Source: Burkholderiales bacterium (GTDB lineage: Bacteria > Pseudomonadota > Gammaproteobacteria > Burkholderiales > Burkholderiaceae_C). Taken from it: a DNA stretch of 64,000 nt. Positions within the stretch are counted from its first letter, which is position 1; every line of letters starts with the position of its first letter. The notes under the pieces were generated by a model. That model saw nothing but the letters and a program-made list of their open reading frames with translations. It made no database searches and was not told the DNA's origin. Shown piece by piece: positions 45,578-54,017 of the stretch. The position numbers and the translations under genes were made by a program. Location of the stretch: positions 61,548 through 125,547 of the forward strand of contig JAGWTH010000005.1 of assembly GCA_028868995.1 (NCBI GenBank). Direction: 5' to 3'.

Positions 45578-46369
45578 ATGCAAACTGCCGCCCCCCAAGC
45601 CTCCGTCGCCCCCCTGCATTTCGTCCCCCGCCACGAGGGCGCCGACATCGACGGCAGCCCGGCGCCCCTGAAGACGCAGTGCTCCACCTGCCACCTGAAG
45701 GACCTGTGCCTGCCCTGCGGCCTGACCGGCACCGACCTGGAACGCCTGGACGGACTGAAGTTCGCGCGGCGCCGGGTCAAGGAGGGCCAGGCCCTGTACC
45801 ACGAAGGCGACCGGTTCCAGTTCATCTACGCGGTGCGCAGCGGCACCTTCAAGTCGACCCTGAACCTGAAGGACGGCCGCGAGCAGGTGACCGGCTTCCA
45901 GATGGCTGGCGAGCTGATGGGCCTGGACGGGCTGGCTTCGGGCAAGCACGCGAGCAGCGCCGTGGCGCTGGAAGACACCGAGATCTGCGCCATCCCCTAT
46001 GCCCACCTGAGCGAGCTGGCCGCCACCAGCAGCGACCTGCAGCACGTGATCTCGCGCCTCATGAGCCGCGAGATCGTGCGCGAGCACAGCCTCATGATGC
46101 TCCTGGGGAGCATGAACGCCGAGGAGCGGCTGGCCGCCTTCCTGCTCAACATCTCCCAGCGCATGAAGGCGCGCGGCTACTCGGCCAGCGAGTTCCACCT
46201 GCGGATGTCGCGCGCCGAGATCGGCAGCTACCTGGGCATGAAGCTGGAGACCGTCAGCCGCACCTTCTCCGCCTTCGCGCAGCAGCGCCTGCTGGAGGTC
46301 GACAAGAAGCACGTGCGCATCACCGACCTGGCGGGCCTGCAGCAGGCGTTCGACCTGCGCGTCCAGTAA
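45578..46369 (+). CDS. fnr: FNR-type oxygen-sensing transcription regulator
   Basis: The protein has 263 residues. N-terminal cysteines 35, 38 and 44 (C-x2-C-x5-C, in [13 protein letters not shown]) plus Cys137 in the sensor domain match the four ligands of the FNR [4Fe-4S] cluster. A cyclic-nucleotide-binding-like fold follows. The C-terminal HTH has the recognition helix with E-xx-SR ([12 protein letters not shown]), which reads TTGAT half-sites. It is the obvious regulator for the FNR-type boxes found around it. Loss of oxygen would give the active dimer (family knowledge). Confidence 0.95.
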   Translation: MQTAAPQASVAPLHFVPRHEGADIDGSPAPLKTQCSTCHLKDLCLPCGLTGTDLERLDGLKFARRRVKEGQALYHEGDRFQFIYAVRSGTFKSTLNLKDGREQVTGFQMAGELMGLDGLASGKHASSAVALEDTEICAIPYAHLSELAATSSDLQHVISRLMSREIVREHSLMMLLGSMNAEERLAAFLLNISQRMKARGYSASEFHLRMSRAEIGSYLGMKLETVSRTFSAFAQQRLLEVDKKHVRITDLAGLQQAFDLRVQ

Positions 46370-46403
46370 GCCGCCGGCCGCTCCCGGAAGGCCGGGACCG
46401 TCG

Positions 46404-47321
46404 ATGAAATACAAGGACTATTACGCGGCCCTGGGCGTGCCGCGGGATGCCGACGCGGAGGCCATCAAGAAGGCCTACCGCAAGCTGGCGCGCCAGCTCC
46501 ATCCCGACGTGTCCAAGGAGCCGGACGCCGAGGTGCGCTTCAAGGAGGTCGCCGAGGCGTACGCGACCCTGAAGGACCCGGATAAGCGCGCGGCCTACGA
46601 CGCGCTCGGCAGCCGCCGCGGCGGCGAGGAATTCCGTCCGCCGCCCCAGTGGCAGCACGATTTCGGCGGCGAGGGCTTCGCCGACCTGGACCTGGCCGAC
46701 CTGCTCGATGCGCTGGCGCGGGGCCGCAGCGGGCGCGCGCGCAGCCACGCCGTGCCGCTGCGCGGGCGCGACTACGAGACGGCCGTGCGCCTGTCGCTGG
46801 AAGACGCGCATCGCGGCACCACGGTGCACTTGGACGTCGCCCACGAGGACGGCACCCGCACGCTGGCCGTGACCGTCCCGGCCGGCGTGACCGATGGCCA
46901 GCGCCTGCGGCTGCGGGGCCGGGGCGGGCCCGGGCACCATGGCGGGGCGGCCGGCGACATCTACCTGCACATCACCCTGGAGCCGCACCCGGTGTTCCGC
47001 ACCGACGGCCACGACCTGCTGTTCGACCTGGCCCTGGCCCCCTGGGAGGCGACGCTGGGGGCCGAGGTGGAGGTCCGGACGCTGGATGGCCCGGTGGTGC
47101 TGACCGTGCCCGCGGGCACCCAGGCCGGGCGCAAGCTGCGCCTGCGCGGACGCGGCCTGGCGAACGGCCATGGCGGCCGCGGCGACCTCTACGCCATCGT
47201 CCGCATCGACGTGCCCGCCAGCCTCACGGCGCGCGAGCGCGAACTGTTCGAGGCGCTGCGCGGCGAGTCGCGCTTCGACCCGCGCGCCACCCTGGCCAAG
47301 GAGGCCGCCCATGGCCACTGA
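46404..47321 (+). CDS. cbpA: DnaJ-like curved-DNA-binding co-chaperone CbpA
   Basis: The protein has 305 residues. J domain at 5-70 with HPD at 33-35, a short Gly/Phe linker and two beta-barrel substrate-binding domains (about 115-290), without the zinc-finger region of DnaJ. This is the CbpA architecture, a DnaK partner used in stationary or stress conditions. It overlaps cbpM by 11 bp and lies 34 bp after the FNR gene. Confidence 0.93.
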   Translation: MKYKDYYAALGVPRDADAEAIKKAYRKLARQLHPDVSKEPDAEVRFKEVAEAYATLKDPDKRAAYDALGSRRGGEEFRPPPQWQHDFGGEGFADLDLADLLDALARGRSGRARSHAVPLRGRDYETAVRLSLEDAHRGTTVHLDVAHEDGTRTLAVTVPAGVTDGQRLRLRGRGGPGHHGGAAGDIYLHITLEPHPVFRTDGHDLLFDLALAPWEATLGAEVEVRTLDGPVVLTVPAGTQAGRKLRLRGRGLANGHGGRGDLYAIVRIDVPASLTARERELFEALRGESRFDPRATLAKEAAHGH

Positions 47322-47682
47322 AGCGAACGACTGGACCTGGCTCGACCCACAGCGGCGCATCGCCCAGCCCGAGCTGGCCCTCATGTGCCGCCTGGATGTC
47401 GCGGAGATCGACGAACTGGTGGAGTACGGCGCGCTGGTCCCGCTGGCCGGCGAGGACAGCGAAGCCCGCCAGTTCGCCGCCAGCTGCGTGGCGCCGCTGC
47501 GCGAGGCCGTGGGCCTGCGCGGGACCTACGACCTCGACCTGTTCACGGTGAGCCTGCTGTTCGGCTACCTCCAGCGCATCGCGCACCTGGAGCAGCAGCT
47601 GCGCAGCCTGCAGGCGCACCTGCCGCACCCGGGCCACCTGCCACGCGAGGGCCCGACGCCCTGGCGTGAACCTCACGCCTGA
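47311..47682 (+). CDS. cbpM: Chaperone modulator CbpM
   Basis: The protein has 123 residues. MerR-like HTH-type fold ([27 protein letters not shown]) with a C-terminal helix ([20 protein letters not shown]). CbpM binds the J domain of CbpA and inhibits it. The cbpA-cbpM pairing is conserved. Confidence 0.88.
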   Translation: MATEANDWTWLDPQRRIAQPELALMCRLDVAEIDELVEYGALVPLAGEDSEARQFAASCVAPLREAVGLRGTYDLDLFTVSLLFGYLQRIAHLEQQLRSLQAHLPHPGHLPREGPTPWREPHA

Positions 47683-47706
47683 GTTCAGGCGCGGCCGGGA
47701 AACGGG

Positions 47707-48600
47707 TCAGGAAGCCAGCCACGGACGAAGGGCGTCCGCCAGCAGGCCGGCCACGCCGATCGCATTGGTCAGGTGCGGCACGGTGTCGCAAGTGGCGATG
47801 CGCGCCACGCCCGCGCGCTGCAGCAGGTCCTGTCCGGCGGCATCGAGCAGTGCGTGCACGGCCACGCACACCGGCCGGCCCCAGCCCGCGCCGCGCAGGC
47901 AGTGGGCGGCCTCGGCCAGGGTGTGGCCGCTGGAGATGATGTCGTCCACGAGGACCGGCGTGCGCCCGCCGGGATCGACGCCCGGGGGCAGGCGGACGTG
48001 GACATCGCGGTCGCCGCGGCGTTCCTTGGCCATGACCGTCCAGGGCGCGCCGGCTCTGCGGGCCACGTCGGCCACCCATTGTTCGCTCTCGCTGTCGGGC
48101 CCGACCAGGATGGGTCGCGGCACCTCCCGCACCAGCCACTCGGCGATGGCGGGCGCGGCGGCCACGACGCGGCTGCGGATCGTGTAGATCGCATCCAGGC
48201 TGGGCCAGCGGTGCAGGTGCGGATCCACCGTCACCAGGAAGTCCAGCGAGGAAGACAGCAGGCGGGCATAGCTGCGCGAGGTGATGGCCTCGCCGGGCCG
48301 GAAACGCTCGTCCTGGCGCATGTAGGGCAGGTAGGGCGCGACCAGGCCCACCTGAGCGGCGCCCAGCTCGCGCGCCGCATCGGCGGCGAACAGCAGGGGC
48401 AGGGTCTTGTCGTCCGGCCGGTCCAGGTGCGCGACCAGCAGCACGTGCCGGCCCCGCACTTCCGTGCGCAGGCGCACGAGGGATTCGCCATCGGGAAAGC
48501 GGTGGACGTCCAGGGCGCAGGCGGGACATTGCAGGTGCTGCGCCAGGGTCTCCGCCAAGCGTTCCGCGCCAGGCAGGGCCATGATGATGCCGATGCTCAT
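47707..48600 (-). CDS. Ribose-phosphate pyrophosphokinase homologue (first copy)
   Basis: The protein has 297 residues. PRPP synthetase-like double Rossmann fold: FPDGESLVRL, YLPYMRQDERFRPGEAITS, the flexible-loop Lys in AKERRGD, and the PRPP loop VLVDDIISSGHTL. It resembles archaeal-type short enzymes rather than the housekeeping Prs of about 315 residues. It overlaps the AMP-phosphorylase-type gene by 4 bp (ATGA), so the products are probably functionally linked through phosphoribosyl chemistry. It is the third gene of the operon starting at 50781. Confidence 0.88.
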   Translation of the reverse strand: MSIGIIMALPGAERLAETLAQHLQCPACALDVHRFPDGESLVRLRTEVRGRHVLLVAHLDRPDDKTLPLLFAADAARELGAAQVGLVAPYLPYMRQDERFRPGEAITSRSYARLLSSSLDFLVTVDPHLHRWPSLDAIYTIRSRVVAAAPAIAEWLVREVPRPILVGPDSESEQWVADVARRAGAPWTVMAKERRGDRDVHVRLPPGVDPGGRTPVLVDDIISSGHTLAEAAHCLRGAGWGRPVCVAVHALLDAAGQDLLQRAGVARIATCDTVPHLTNAIGVAGLLADALRPWLAS

Positions 48601-50123
48601 GCGTCCTCGCTGACGTGCACCGTCTCCGTCTGGAGCGCGGCGTAGTCCAGCGCGTAGGCGAGGGCGCCGGGGGACTCGGCATGGACGCTGAACAGGGGTT
48701 CCCCGCGCTCCACGAAGTCCCCCACCCGCACGTGCAGGTCGATGCCGGCGGCGGCGGCATGGGGCGCCCCGGCCAGCTTGGCGATGCGGGCCAGCCGCCG
48801 GTTGTCGACGCCCAGCACCGAGCCGCTGCGCCGGGCCAGGAATTCGTGACGGTGCGGTGCCTGCCGCAGCTCACGCATGCCGCCCTGGGCCTCGCAGATC
48901 TCCTGGAACTTTCGCCAGGCGCGCCCGCCGGTGAGGACCTCCTCGGCCACCGCGAAGCCGCCGCCCGCCGGCGCCGCCCCGCCCAGCTCCAGCAGGTGGC
49001 CCGCCAGCAGCAGGGCGCGCTGGGCCAGGTCCGGCGGCGCGCTCGCCTCGTTGCGCAGCACGGCGAGCACGTCGCGCGCCTCCAGCGCCGGCCCGATCCC
49101 GTAGCCCACGGGCGCGGTGCCGTCGGTGCGCACCACCCGCAGGTGCAGCCCCACCGCCTGGGCCGTCGCCTCCAGCTGGTGGGCCAGGGCATGCGCCGCC
49201 GCGGCGCTGCGCACCTTGGCGGTCGGGCCGACCGGCACGTCGATGATCACGTGGGTCGAGCCGGCCGCGGCCTTCTTCGACAGCACCGAGGCGACCAGCT
49301 GTCCCTGGCTGTCCAGGTCCAGCGGTCGCTCGACGCGGATCAGGATGTCGTCGGCCGGGCTCAGGCGCACCGAGCCGCCCCAGACGATGCAGCCGCCGGT
49401 GCGCTCCACCACGCGCCGGATCTCGGGCACGTCCAGGTCCACCGGCGCCAGGGTCTCCATGCTGTCGGCCGTCCCGGCCGGCGAGGTGATCGCGCGCGAC
49501 GAGGTCTTGGGCATGCGCAGGCCGCAGGCGGCCACGATGGGCACGATGATCATCGTCGTGCGGTTGCCGGGCAGGCCGCCGACGCAGTGCTTGTCCAGCA
49601 CCTGGCCGCTGCCCCAGTCGATGCGCTCGCCCACGTCCACCATGGCGCGGGTGAGGGCGATGGTTTCCTCCCGGTCGAGCCGGTCGCCGGCGCAGGCGGT
49701 CACGAAGGCGGCCAGCTGCAGTTCCGAGTAGCGGCCGGCCGCCACGTCCTCGATCACCGAGTGCAGCGCCGGCGCGGTGAGCTTGCGGCCGTAGATCTTG
49801 GCGCGCACGTGGCCCAGGGATTCCAGCGGCGGCGGGTGGCGCAGGCTCACCAGCGCGCCCTCCGGCGCCTCCAGCAGGCGCCAGGCCGCCTCCGAGACAC
49901 CCGCCTCGCCCACCGCGAGGAAGCCGCCCTGGACCACGTTGAGCGTGGCGACGACGGTGCGCTCGCCCACGGCGAGCTCGACCCGCGACTGCGCCTCGAA
50001 GCCTTCCGAGTGGCAGACCGGGCAGTCCCGGTGCATGTAGAGCACCGGCTCCTGGTAGGTGTCGATGCCGAGGCGGCGCAGGCGCAGCAGCGAGTGATGG
50101 GTGTGGGGACGGGGTTCGGTCAT
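48597..50123 (-). CDS. AMP (NMP) phosphorylase of the thymidine phosphorylase family
   Basis: The protein has 508 residues. The N-terminal domain of about 90 residues precedes the pyrimidine-phosphorylase fold, as in archaeal AMP phosphorylases and unlike DeoA. The signature is archaeal-like: DKHCVGGLPGNRTTMIIVP, then KTSSRAITSPAGTADSMETL and WGGSVRLSPADDILI. Archaeal members convert AMP and phosphate to adenine and ribose 1,5-bisphosphate. Predicted substrate here is a nucleoside 5'-monophosphate (inference). It sits between a BON protein and a PRPP-synthetase homologue. Confidence 0.88.
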   Translation of the reverse strand: MTEPRPHTHHSLLRLRRLGIDTYQEPVLYMHRDCPVCHSEGFEAQSRVELAVGERTVVATLNVVQGGFLAVGEAGVSEAAWRLLEAPEGALVSLRHPPPLESLGHVRAKIYGRKLTAPALHSVIEDVAAGRYSELQLAAFVTACAGDRLDREETIALTRAMVDVGERIDWGSGQVLDKHCVGGLPGNRTTMIIVPIVAACGLRMPKTSSRAITSPAGTADSMETLAPVDLDVPEIRRVVERTGGCIVWGGSVRLSPADDILIRVERPLDLDSQGQLVASVLSKKAAAGSTHVIIDVPVGPTAKVRSAAAAHALAHQLEATAQAVGLHLRVVRTDGTAPVGYGIGPALEARDVLAVLRNEASAPPDLAQRALLLAGHLLELGGAAPAGGGFAVAEEVLTGGRAWRKFQEICEAQGGMRELRQAPHRHEFLARRSGSVLGVDNRRLARIAKLAGAPHAAAAGIDLHVRVGDFVERGEPLFSVHAESPGALAYALDYAALQTETVHVSEDA

Positions 50124-50130
50124 TCGGGCA

Positions 50131-50781
50131 TCAGGCGACCTGGAGCTGGTCGATCACGCGGGTCACACCCCGCGCAGCATACGCGGTGCCGATCGCGGCG
50201 TCGTGCTCGGCGAGCGAGCCGACGGTGCCGCTCAGCGTGACGACCCCGCCTTCGATGTCCACGGCGATGTGGCTCGCCTCGCGCTGCGCGTGGCGCGCGA
50301 AGGCGGCGGCGATGTCCTGGCGCAGCTCCTGCGGGTTCACGTGCTGCTTCAGGCGGATCGCGTTGGTGATGCCGCGCACGCCGACCAGGGGGTGGATGCA
50401 CTGCTCGGCGCTGGCCGACTGGTATCCCCAGTCGACCTCGCCGGAGAGCGTCACCCAGCCGTCCTCGACCTCGACGCGCACATGCTCGTCGGGCACCAGG
50501 GAATGCCAGCGCAGGGCGTGCAGCGCGGCCTGGGCGATCTCGGTGTCCGAGCGCCTGCCGTGGGGCGCCAGCCGCACGTCGAGGTCCAGCGCGATGCCGC
50601 GCACGCCGGCGATCCGGGAGGCCGCCCGCTGCACGGCGTGCTTCTGCAGGTAGCTGTCGACCACGCCGCTCAGCGTGACGATGCCGTCGCGCACCGCGAC
50701 GCCGACGTTGGTGGCGTCCACGGCCGGGTCCCAGGCCAGTTCGGCGGTGACGTCGGACTTCAATTGCTGGTCGCTCTTCAT
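50131..50781 (-). CDS. Three-BON-domain protein
   Basis: The protein has 216 residues made of three BON domains (about 5-70, 78-143 and 150-215), each with a DG-V/W-VTLSG-V core (DGIVTLSGVVD, DGWVTLSGEVD, GGVVTLSGTVG). No signal peptide. BON domains are thought to bind membranes or phospholipids. It is first in the operon BON-AMP phosphorylase-PRPP synthetase, driven by the bidirectional FNR-type promoter. ATG 50781 has a strong GAGGAG site. Confidence 0.9.
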   Translation of the reverse strand: MKSDQQLKSDVTAELAWDPAVDATNVGVAVRDGIVTLSGVVDSYLQKHAVQRAASRIAGVRGIALDLDVRLAPHGRRSDTEIAQAALHALRWHSLVPDEHVRVEVEDGWVTLSGEVDWGYQSASAEQCIHPLVGVRGITNAIRLKQHVNPQELRQDIAAAFARHAQREASHIAVDIEGGVVTLSGTVGSLAEHDAAIGTAYAARGVTRVIDQLQVA

Positions 50782-50813
50782 GGGATGCTCCTCGGGGCAA
50801 TGGGTCTGTCCCG

Positions 50814-50881
50814 ACTCTAGGAACCCGGTGCGCCGCCAGCTTGATCTGGATCAGGCGGGCGGTCACGCCGCTGCCTAGAGT
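50814..50881. promoter_or_regulatory. Bidirectional FNR-type promoter
   Basis: One box, TTGAT-CTGG-ATCAG (50841-50854), lies between two identical -10 hexamers: TAGAGT on the plus strand (50876-50881) and TAGAGT on the minus strand (50819-50814). Each is exactly 31 bp from the box centre. It would drive the BON-AMP phosphorylase-PRPP synthetase operon and the CBS-ATPase-PolX operon together. Confidence 0.8.
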
Positions 50882-50910
50882 GACGGGCATTCCCCGCACC
50901 GGAGAGCGCC

Positions 50911-51423
50911 ATGGACGTTGCCAGCCTGTGCCGACGCGAAGTCGTCGGGATCGATGCCGAAGCCTCGCTGCGCCGGGCCGCCGGCCTGATGCGCGAGGAG
51001 CACGTGGGGGCGCTGGTCGTGATGACCCGGCACGAGCCGCCGCAGGTGGTCGGCGTCGTCACCGACCGCGACCTCGCGCTCGACGGCCTGGCGCAGTCCG
51101 GCGATCCGGACACGACCCCGGTCGGGTCGCTGGCGCGCGCCCGCCCGCTGGCCGTGCCGGGCACCGCCAGCGTGGGCGAGGCGGTGGCCGCGATGGAGCA
51201 GGCCGGCGTGCGCCGCCTGCTGGTGGTGGACCCGGACGGCGGCGTCATCGGCCTGCTGTCCTTCGACGACCTGCTGGCCGCCGTCTCGGAGGAACTGGAG
51301 GCGCTCGCTCGGACGCTGCGCAGGAACATCGAGCGCGAGAAGGCGCGGCGCGAGCCGGCACCGGCACCGGCGCCGCGCCCGCGCCCGGTGTTTCCGGCGT
51401 TCGGGACGGCCGCCACGACCTAG
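50911..51423 (+). CDS. CBS-pair protein (first copy)
   Basis: The protein has 170 residues. Two CBS motifs (VGIDAEASLRRAAGLMREEHVGALVV, and LAVPGTASVGEAVAAMEQAGVRRLLVV) plus a Pro/Ala-rich tail. CBS pairs sense adenosine nucleotides in many proteins. It is followed directly by the P-type ATPase (1-base overlap), and a near relative lies at 56345-56848. Confidence 0.92.
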   Translation: MDVASLCRREVVGIDAEASLRRAAGLMREEHVGALVVMTRHEPPQVVGVVTDRDLALDGLAQSGDPDTTPVGSLARARPLAVPGTASVGEAVAAMEQAGVRRLLVVDPDGGVIGLLSFDDLLAAVSEELEALARTLRRNIEREKARREPAPAPAPRPRPVFPAFGTAATT

Positions 51424-53960
51424 TGGCGCGCACGGGACTCTCCGCCGCCGAGGCGCTCGAGCGCCTGCGTCGCTTCGGCCCCAACGAGACGGGCGAGGGC
51501 CGCGGCGGGACCTGGCGACGCGCGCTGGCCGCCGTTGCCGGCGAGCCCATGTTCCTGCTGCTGCTGGCCGCCGGGGCGATCTACCTCGTGGTCGGCGACC
51601 TCGCGGAGGGCGTGCTGCTCGCCTTCTTCGCCCTCGTGGCCGTCGGCCTGGTCGTGCTGCAGCAGGAGCGCGGCGAGCGCGCCCTTGACGCCCTGCGCGC
51701 GCTCGCCGTGCCGGAGGTGCGCGTGCTGCGGGAGGGCCGGGCGCAACGCATCCCCGCGCGCGAGCTGGTGCCGGGCGACCTGCTGCTGCTGGGCGAGGGC
51801 GAGCGGGTCGCAGCCGACGCGGTGCTGCGCGAGGCCACCGGCGTACAGGTGGACGAATCCCTGCTGACCGGCGAATCGGTGCCGGTGCGCAAGCGCGCCG
51901 CGGTGGCCGGCGAGGGGGAGGAGGGGGGCGAGACGAAGGCGATCCCGGGCGGCGAGGATGCGCCGCACGTGTTTGCCGGCACCCTCGTGGTTTCGGGGCA
52001 CGCGCTGGCCGAGGTGCTCGCCACGGGGGAGCGCACGCACATGGGCCGCATCGGTCTGTCCCTGGCCCGCATCGACACCCGGGCAACCCCGTTGCAGTCC
52101 CAGCTGGCCCGGCTCGCGCGCCGCCTGTTCGTGCTCGCGCTGGTGCTGAGCCTGGCGCTGGTCGCCTGGCACGGCCTGGCCGGACAGGGATGGCTGCAGA
52201 GCGCGCTGTGGGGCCTCGCCTTTGCCATGGCGATGCTGCCGGAGGAGGTCCCCATGGTCCTCACCATCTTCGTGGGCCTGGCGGCCTGGCGCATGGCGCG
52301 CCTGCAGGTCCTCGCCCGCCGCCCGGCCGTGATCGAGGCCCTGGGCGCGACGACGGTGCTGTGCGTGGACAAGACCGGCACGCTCACCGAGAACCGGCAG
52401 CGACTGTGCCGCCTGCTGACCGCCGAGGACGACATCGACGTGACGGCGGGGGCCCCCTTGCCGGAGTCCGTCCACGAGCTGCTGGAATACGCCCTGATGG
52501 CGTCGCGCCGCGGCGGCGCCGACCCGCTGGACCTGGCGGTTTTCGCCCACGGGGACGCATCGCTGGCCGGCACGGAGCACCTGCACCCGGCCTGGCCGTT
52601 GCTCGAGGAATACCCGCTCACCCCGGAGCTGCTCGCCACCTCGCAGTCCTGGGTCACCCCGCAGGGACGGCAGGCGGTCGCGGCCAAGGGCGCCGTCGAG
52701 GCGGTCGCCGACCTGTGCCACCTGGACGCCGAGGCGGCCGCGCGCCTGCTGCGCCAGGCGGAGTGGCTGGCGTCCCAGGGACTGCGGGTGCTGGCCGTCG
52801 CGAAAGGCGAGGCCGAAGGCGCCAAGGCCGCCGCCATCCAGCACGACTACACCTTCACTCCGCTGGGCCTGCTGGCTTTCGAAGACCCCCTGCGCGCCGA
52901 CGTGCCGGCGGCGGTCGCGCAGGCTCGCGCCGCCGGCATCGGGGTGGCGATGATCACCGGCGACCACCTCGCCACCGCGCTGGCCGTGGCGCGCCAGGCC
53001 GGCATCGCGACCGACGGCGGCGCGCTCACCGGGGCCGAGGTCGATGCGCTCGACGACGCCGGCCTGCGCGCGGCGCTGCGCCAGGTGCGGGTCTTCGCGC
53101 GGACCCTGCCGCAGCACAAGCTGCGCCTGGTGCAGGCCTTCCGGGCCAACGGCGAGACGGTCGCGATGACCGGCGACGGCGTCAACGACGCGCCGGCGCT
53201 GAAGGCGGCCGACATCGGCATCGCGATGGGCGTGCGCGGCACCGACGTCGCCCGCGAGGCGGCCGGGCTGGTGCTGCTGGACGAAGACTTCTCGCGCATC
53301 GTCGCCGGCATCCGCGCCGGCCGCCGCACCTTCGACAACCTGCGTCGCGCGCTCACCTACATCCTCGCCATCCACGTGCCGATCGCCGGGCTGGCGCTGC
53401 TGCCGGTGGTTCTCGGCTGGCCGCCCGTGCTGCTGCCGCCGCACGTGGCCCTGATCCAGATGGTGGTCGACCCCATGTGCTCGTTCGCGTTCGAGGGCGT
53501 GCCGCAGTCGCCCGAACTGATGCGGCGGCCACCGCGGCCGGCGCGCCAGGCCCTGCTGGGCACCGGAACGCTGCGCTTCGGCTTGCTGCAGGGTTCGGCC
53601 CTGCTGCTGGCCGCGCTGGCGGTCTATGCCGTCGCGCTGCGGTTCGGCAGCGCGGATGCGGCGCGCACGCTGGCGGTGGCCGGGCTCACGGCGGGGAACG
53701 TCGCCCTCGTGTGGATCAACACCGGCGCGCGCATCGGCCGACCCCTGGGCCGAGCCTTGCCCATCATCACCGCCCTCGCGGCCCTGGCGATGGCGGTGAC
53801 CGCGCTGGTGCCCCCCCTGCGCGCGCTGTTCCAGTTCGGTCCCGCGCCGCCCTTGCACTGGGCGCTCGCGCTCGTCCTCCCGGTCGCGGCCGTCGCGCTC
53901 GCGGCCGCGCTTGGCACCACCTCCCCTCCACCCACCGCCGCGCCGGCCGGCCGCAGTTGA
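51423..53960 (+). CDS. P-type cation ATPase with PEEVP motif
   Basis: The protein has 845 residues from GTG 51423. N domain (GLSAAEALERLRRFGPNE), LLTGESVPV, M4 motif MLPEEVPMVLT, phosphorylation site CVDKTGT with Asp316, ITGDH, and GDGVNDAPAL. M4 has PEEVP rather than PEGLP of calcium pumps or TPELLP of MgtA, so the ion is uncertain and this pump differs in type from the ATPase at 40906-43500. Translationally coupled to the CBS gene. Confidence 0.92.
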   Translation: MARTGLSAAEALERLRRFGPNETGEGRGGTWRRALAAVAGEPMFLLLLAAGAIYLVVGDLAEGVLLAFFALVAVGLVVLQQERGERALDALRALAVPEVRVLREGRAQRIPARELVPGDLLLLGEGERVAADAVLREATGVQVDESLLTGESVPVRKRAAVAGEGEEGGETKAIPGGEDAPHVFAGTLVVSGHALAEVLATGERTHMGRIGLSLARIDTRATPLQSQLARLARRLFVLALVLSLALVAWHGLAGQGWLQSALWGLAFAMAMLPEEVPMVLTIFVGLAAWRMARLQVLARRPAVIEALGATTVLCVDKTGTLTENRQRLCRLLTAEDDIDVTAGAPLPESVHELLEYALMASRRGGADPLDLAVFAHGDASLAGTEHLHPAWPLLEEYPLTPELLATSQSWVTPQGRQAVAAKGAVEAVADLCHLDAEAAARLLRQAEWLASQGLRVLAVAKGEAEGAKAAAIQHDYTFTPLGLLAFEDPLRADVPAAVAQARAAGIGVAMITGDHLATALAVARQAGIATDGGALTGAEVDALDDAGLRAALRQVRVFARTLPQHKLRLVQAFRANGETVAMTGDGVNDAPALKAADIGIAMGVRGTDVAREAAGLVLLDEDFSRIVAGIRAGRRTFDNLRRALTYILAIHVPIAGLALLPVVLGWPPVLLPPHVALIQMVVDPMCSFAFEGVPQSPELMRRPPRPARQALLGTGTLRFGLLQGSALLLAALAVYAVALRFGSADAARTLAVAGLTAGNVALVWINTGARIGRPLGRALPIITALAALAMAVTALVPPLRALFQFGPAPPLHWALALVLPVAAVALAAALGTTSPPPTAAPAGRS

Positions 53961-54017
53961 TCCAACGCAAGGCGGCCCGGCACGAGCTCGCAAGAATGGA
54001 TCGGAGGAGGTTCACGC

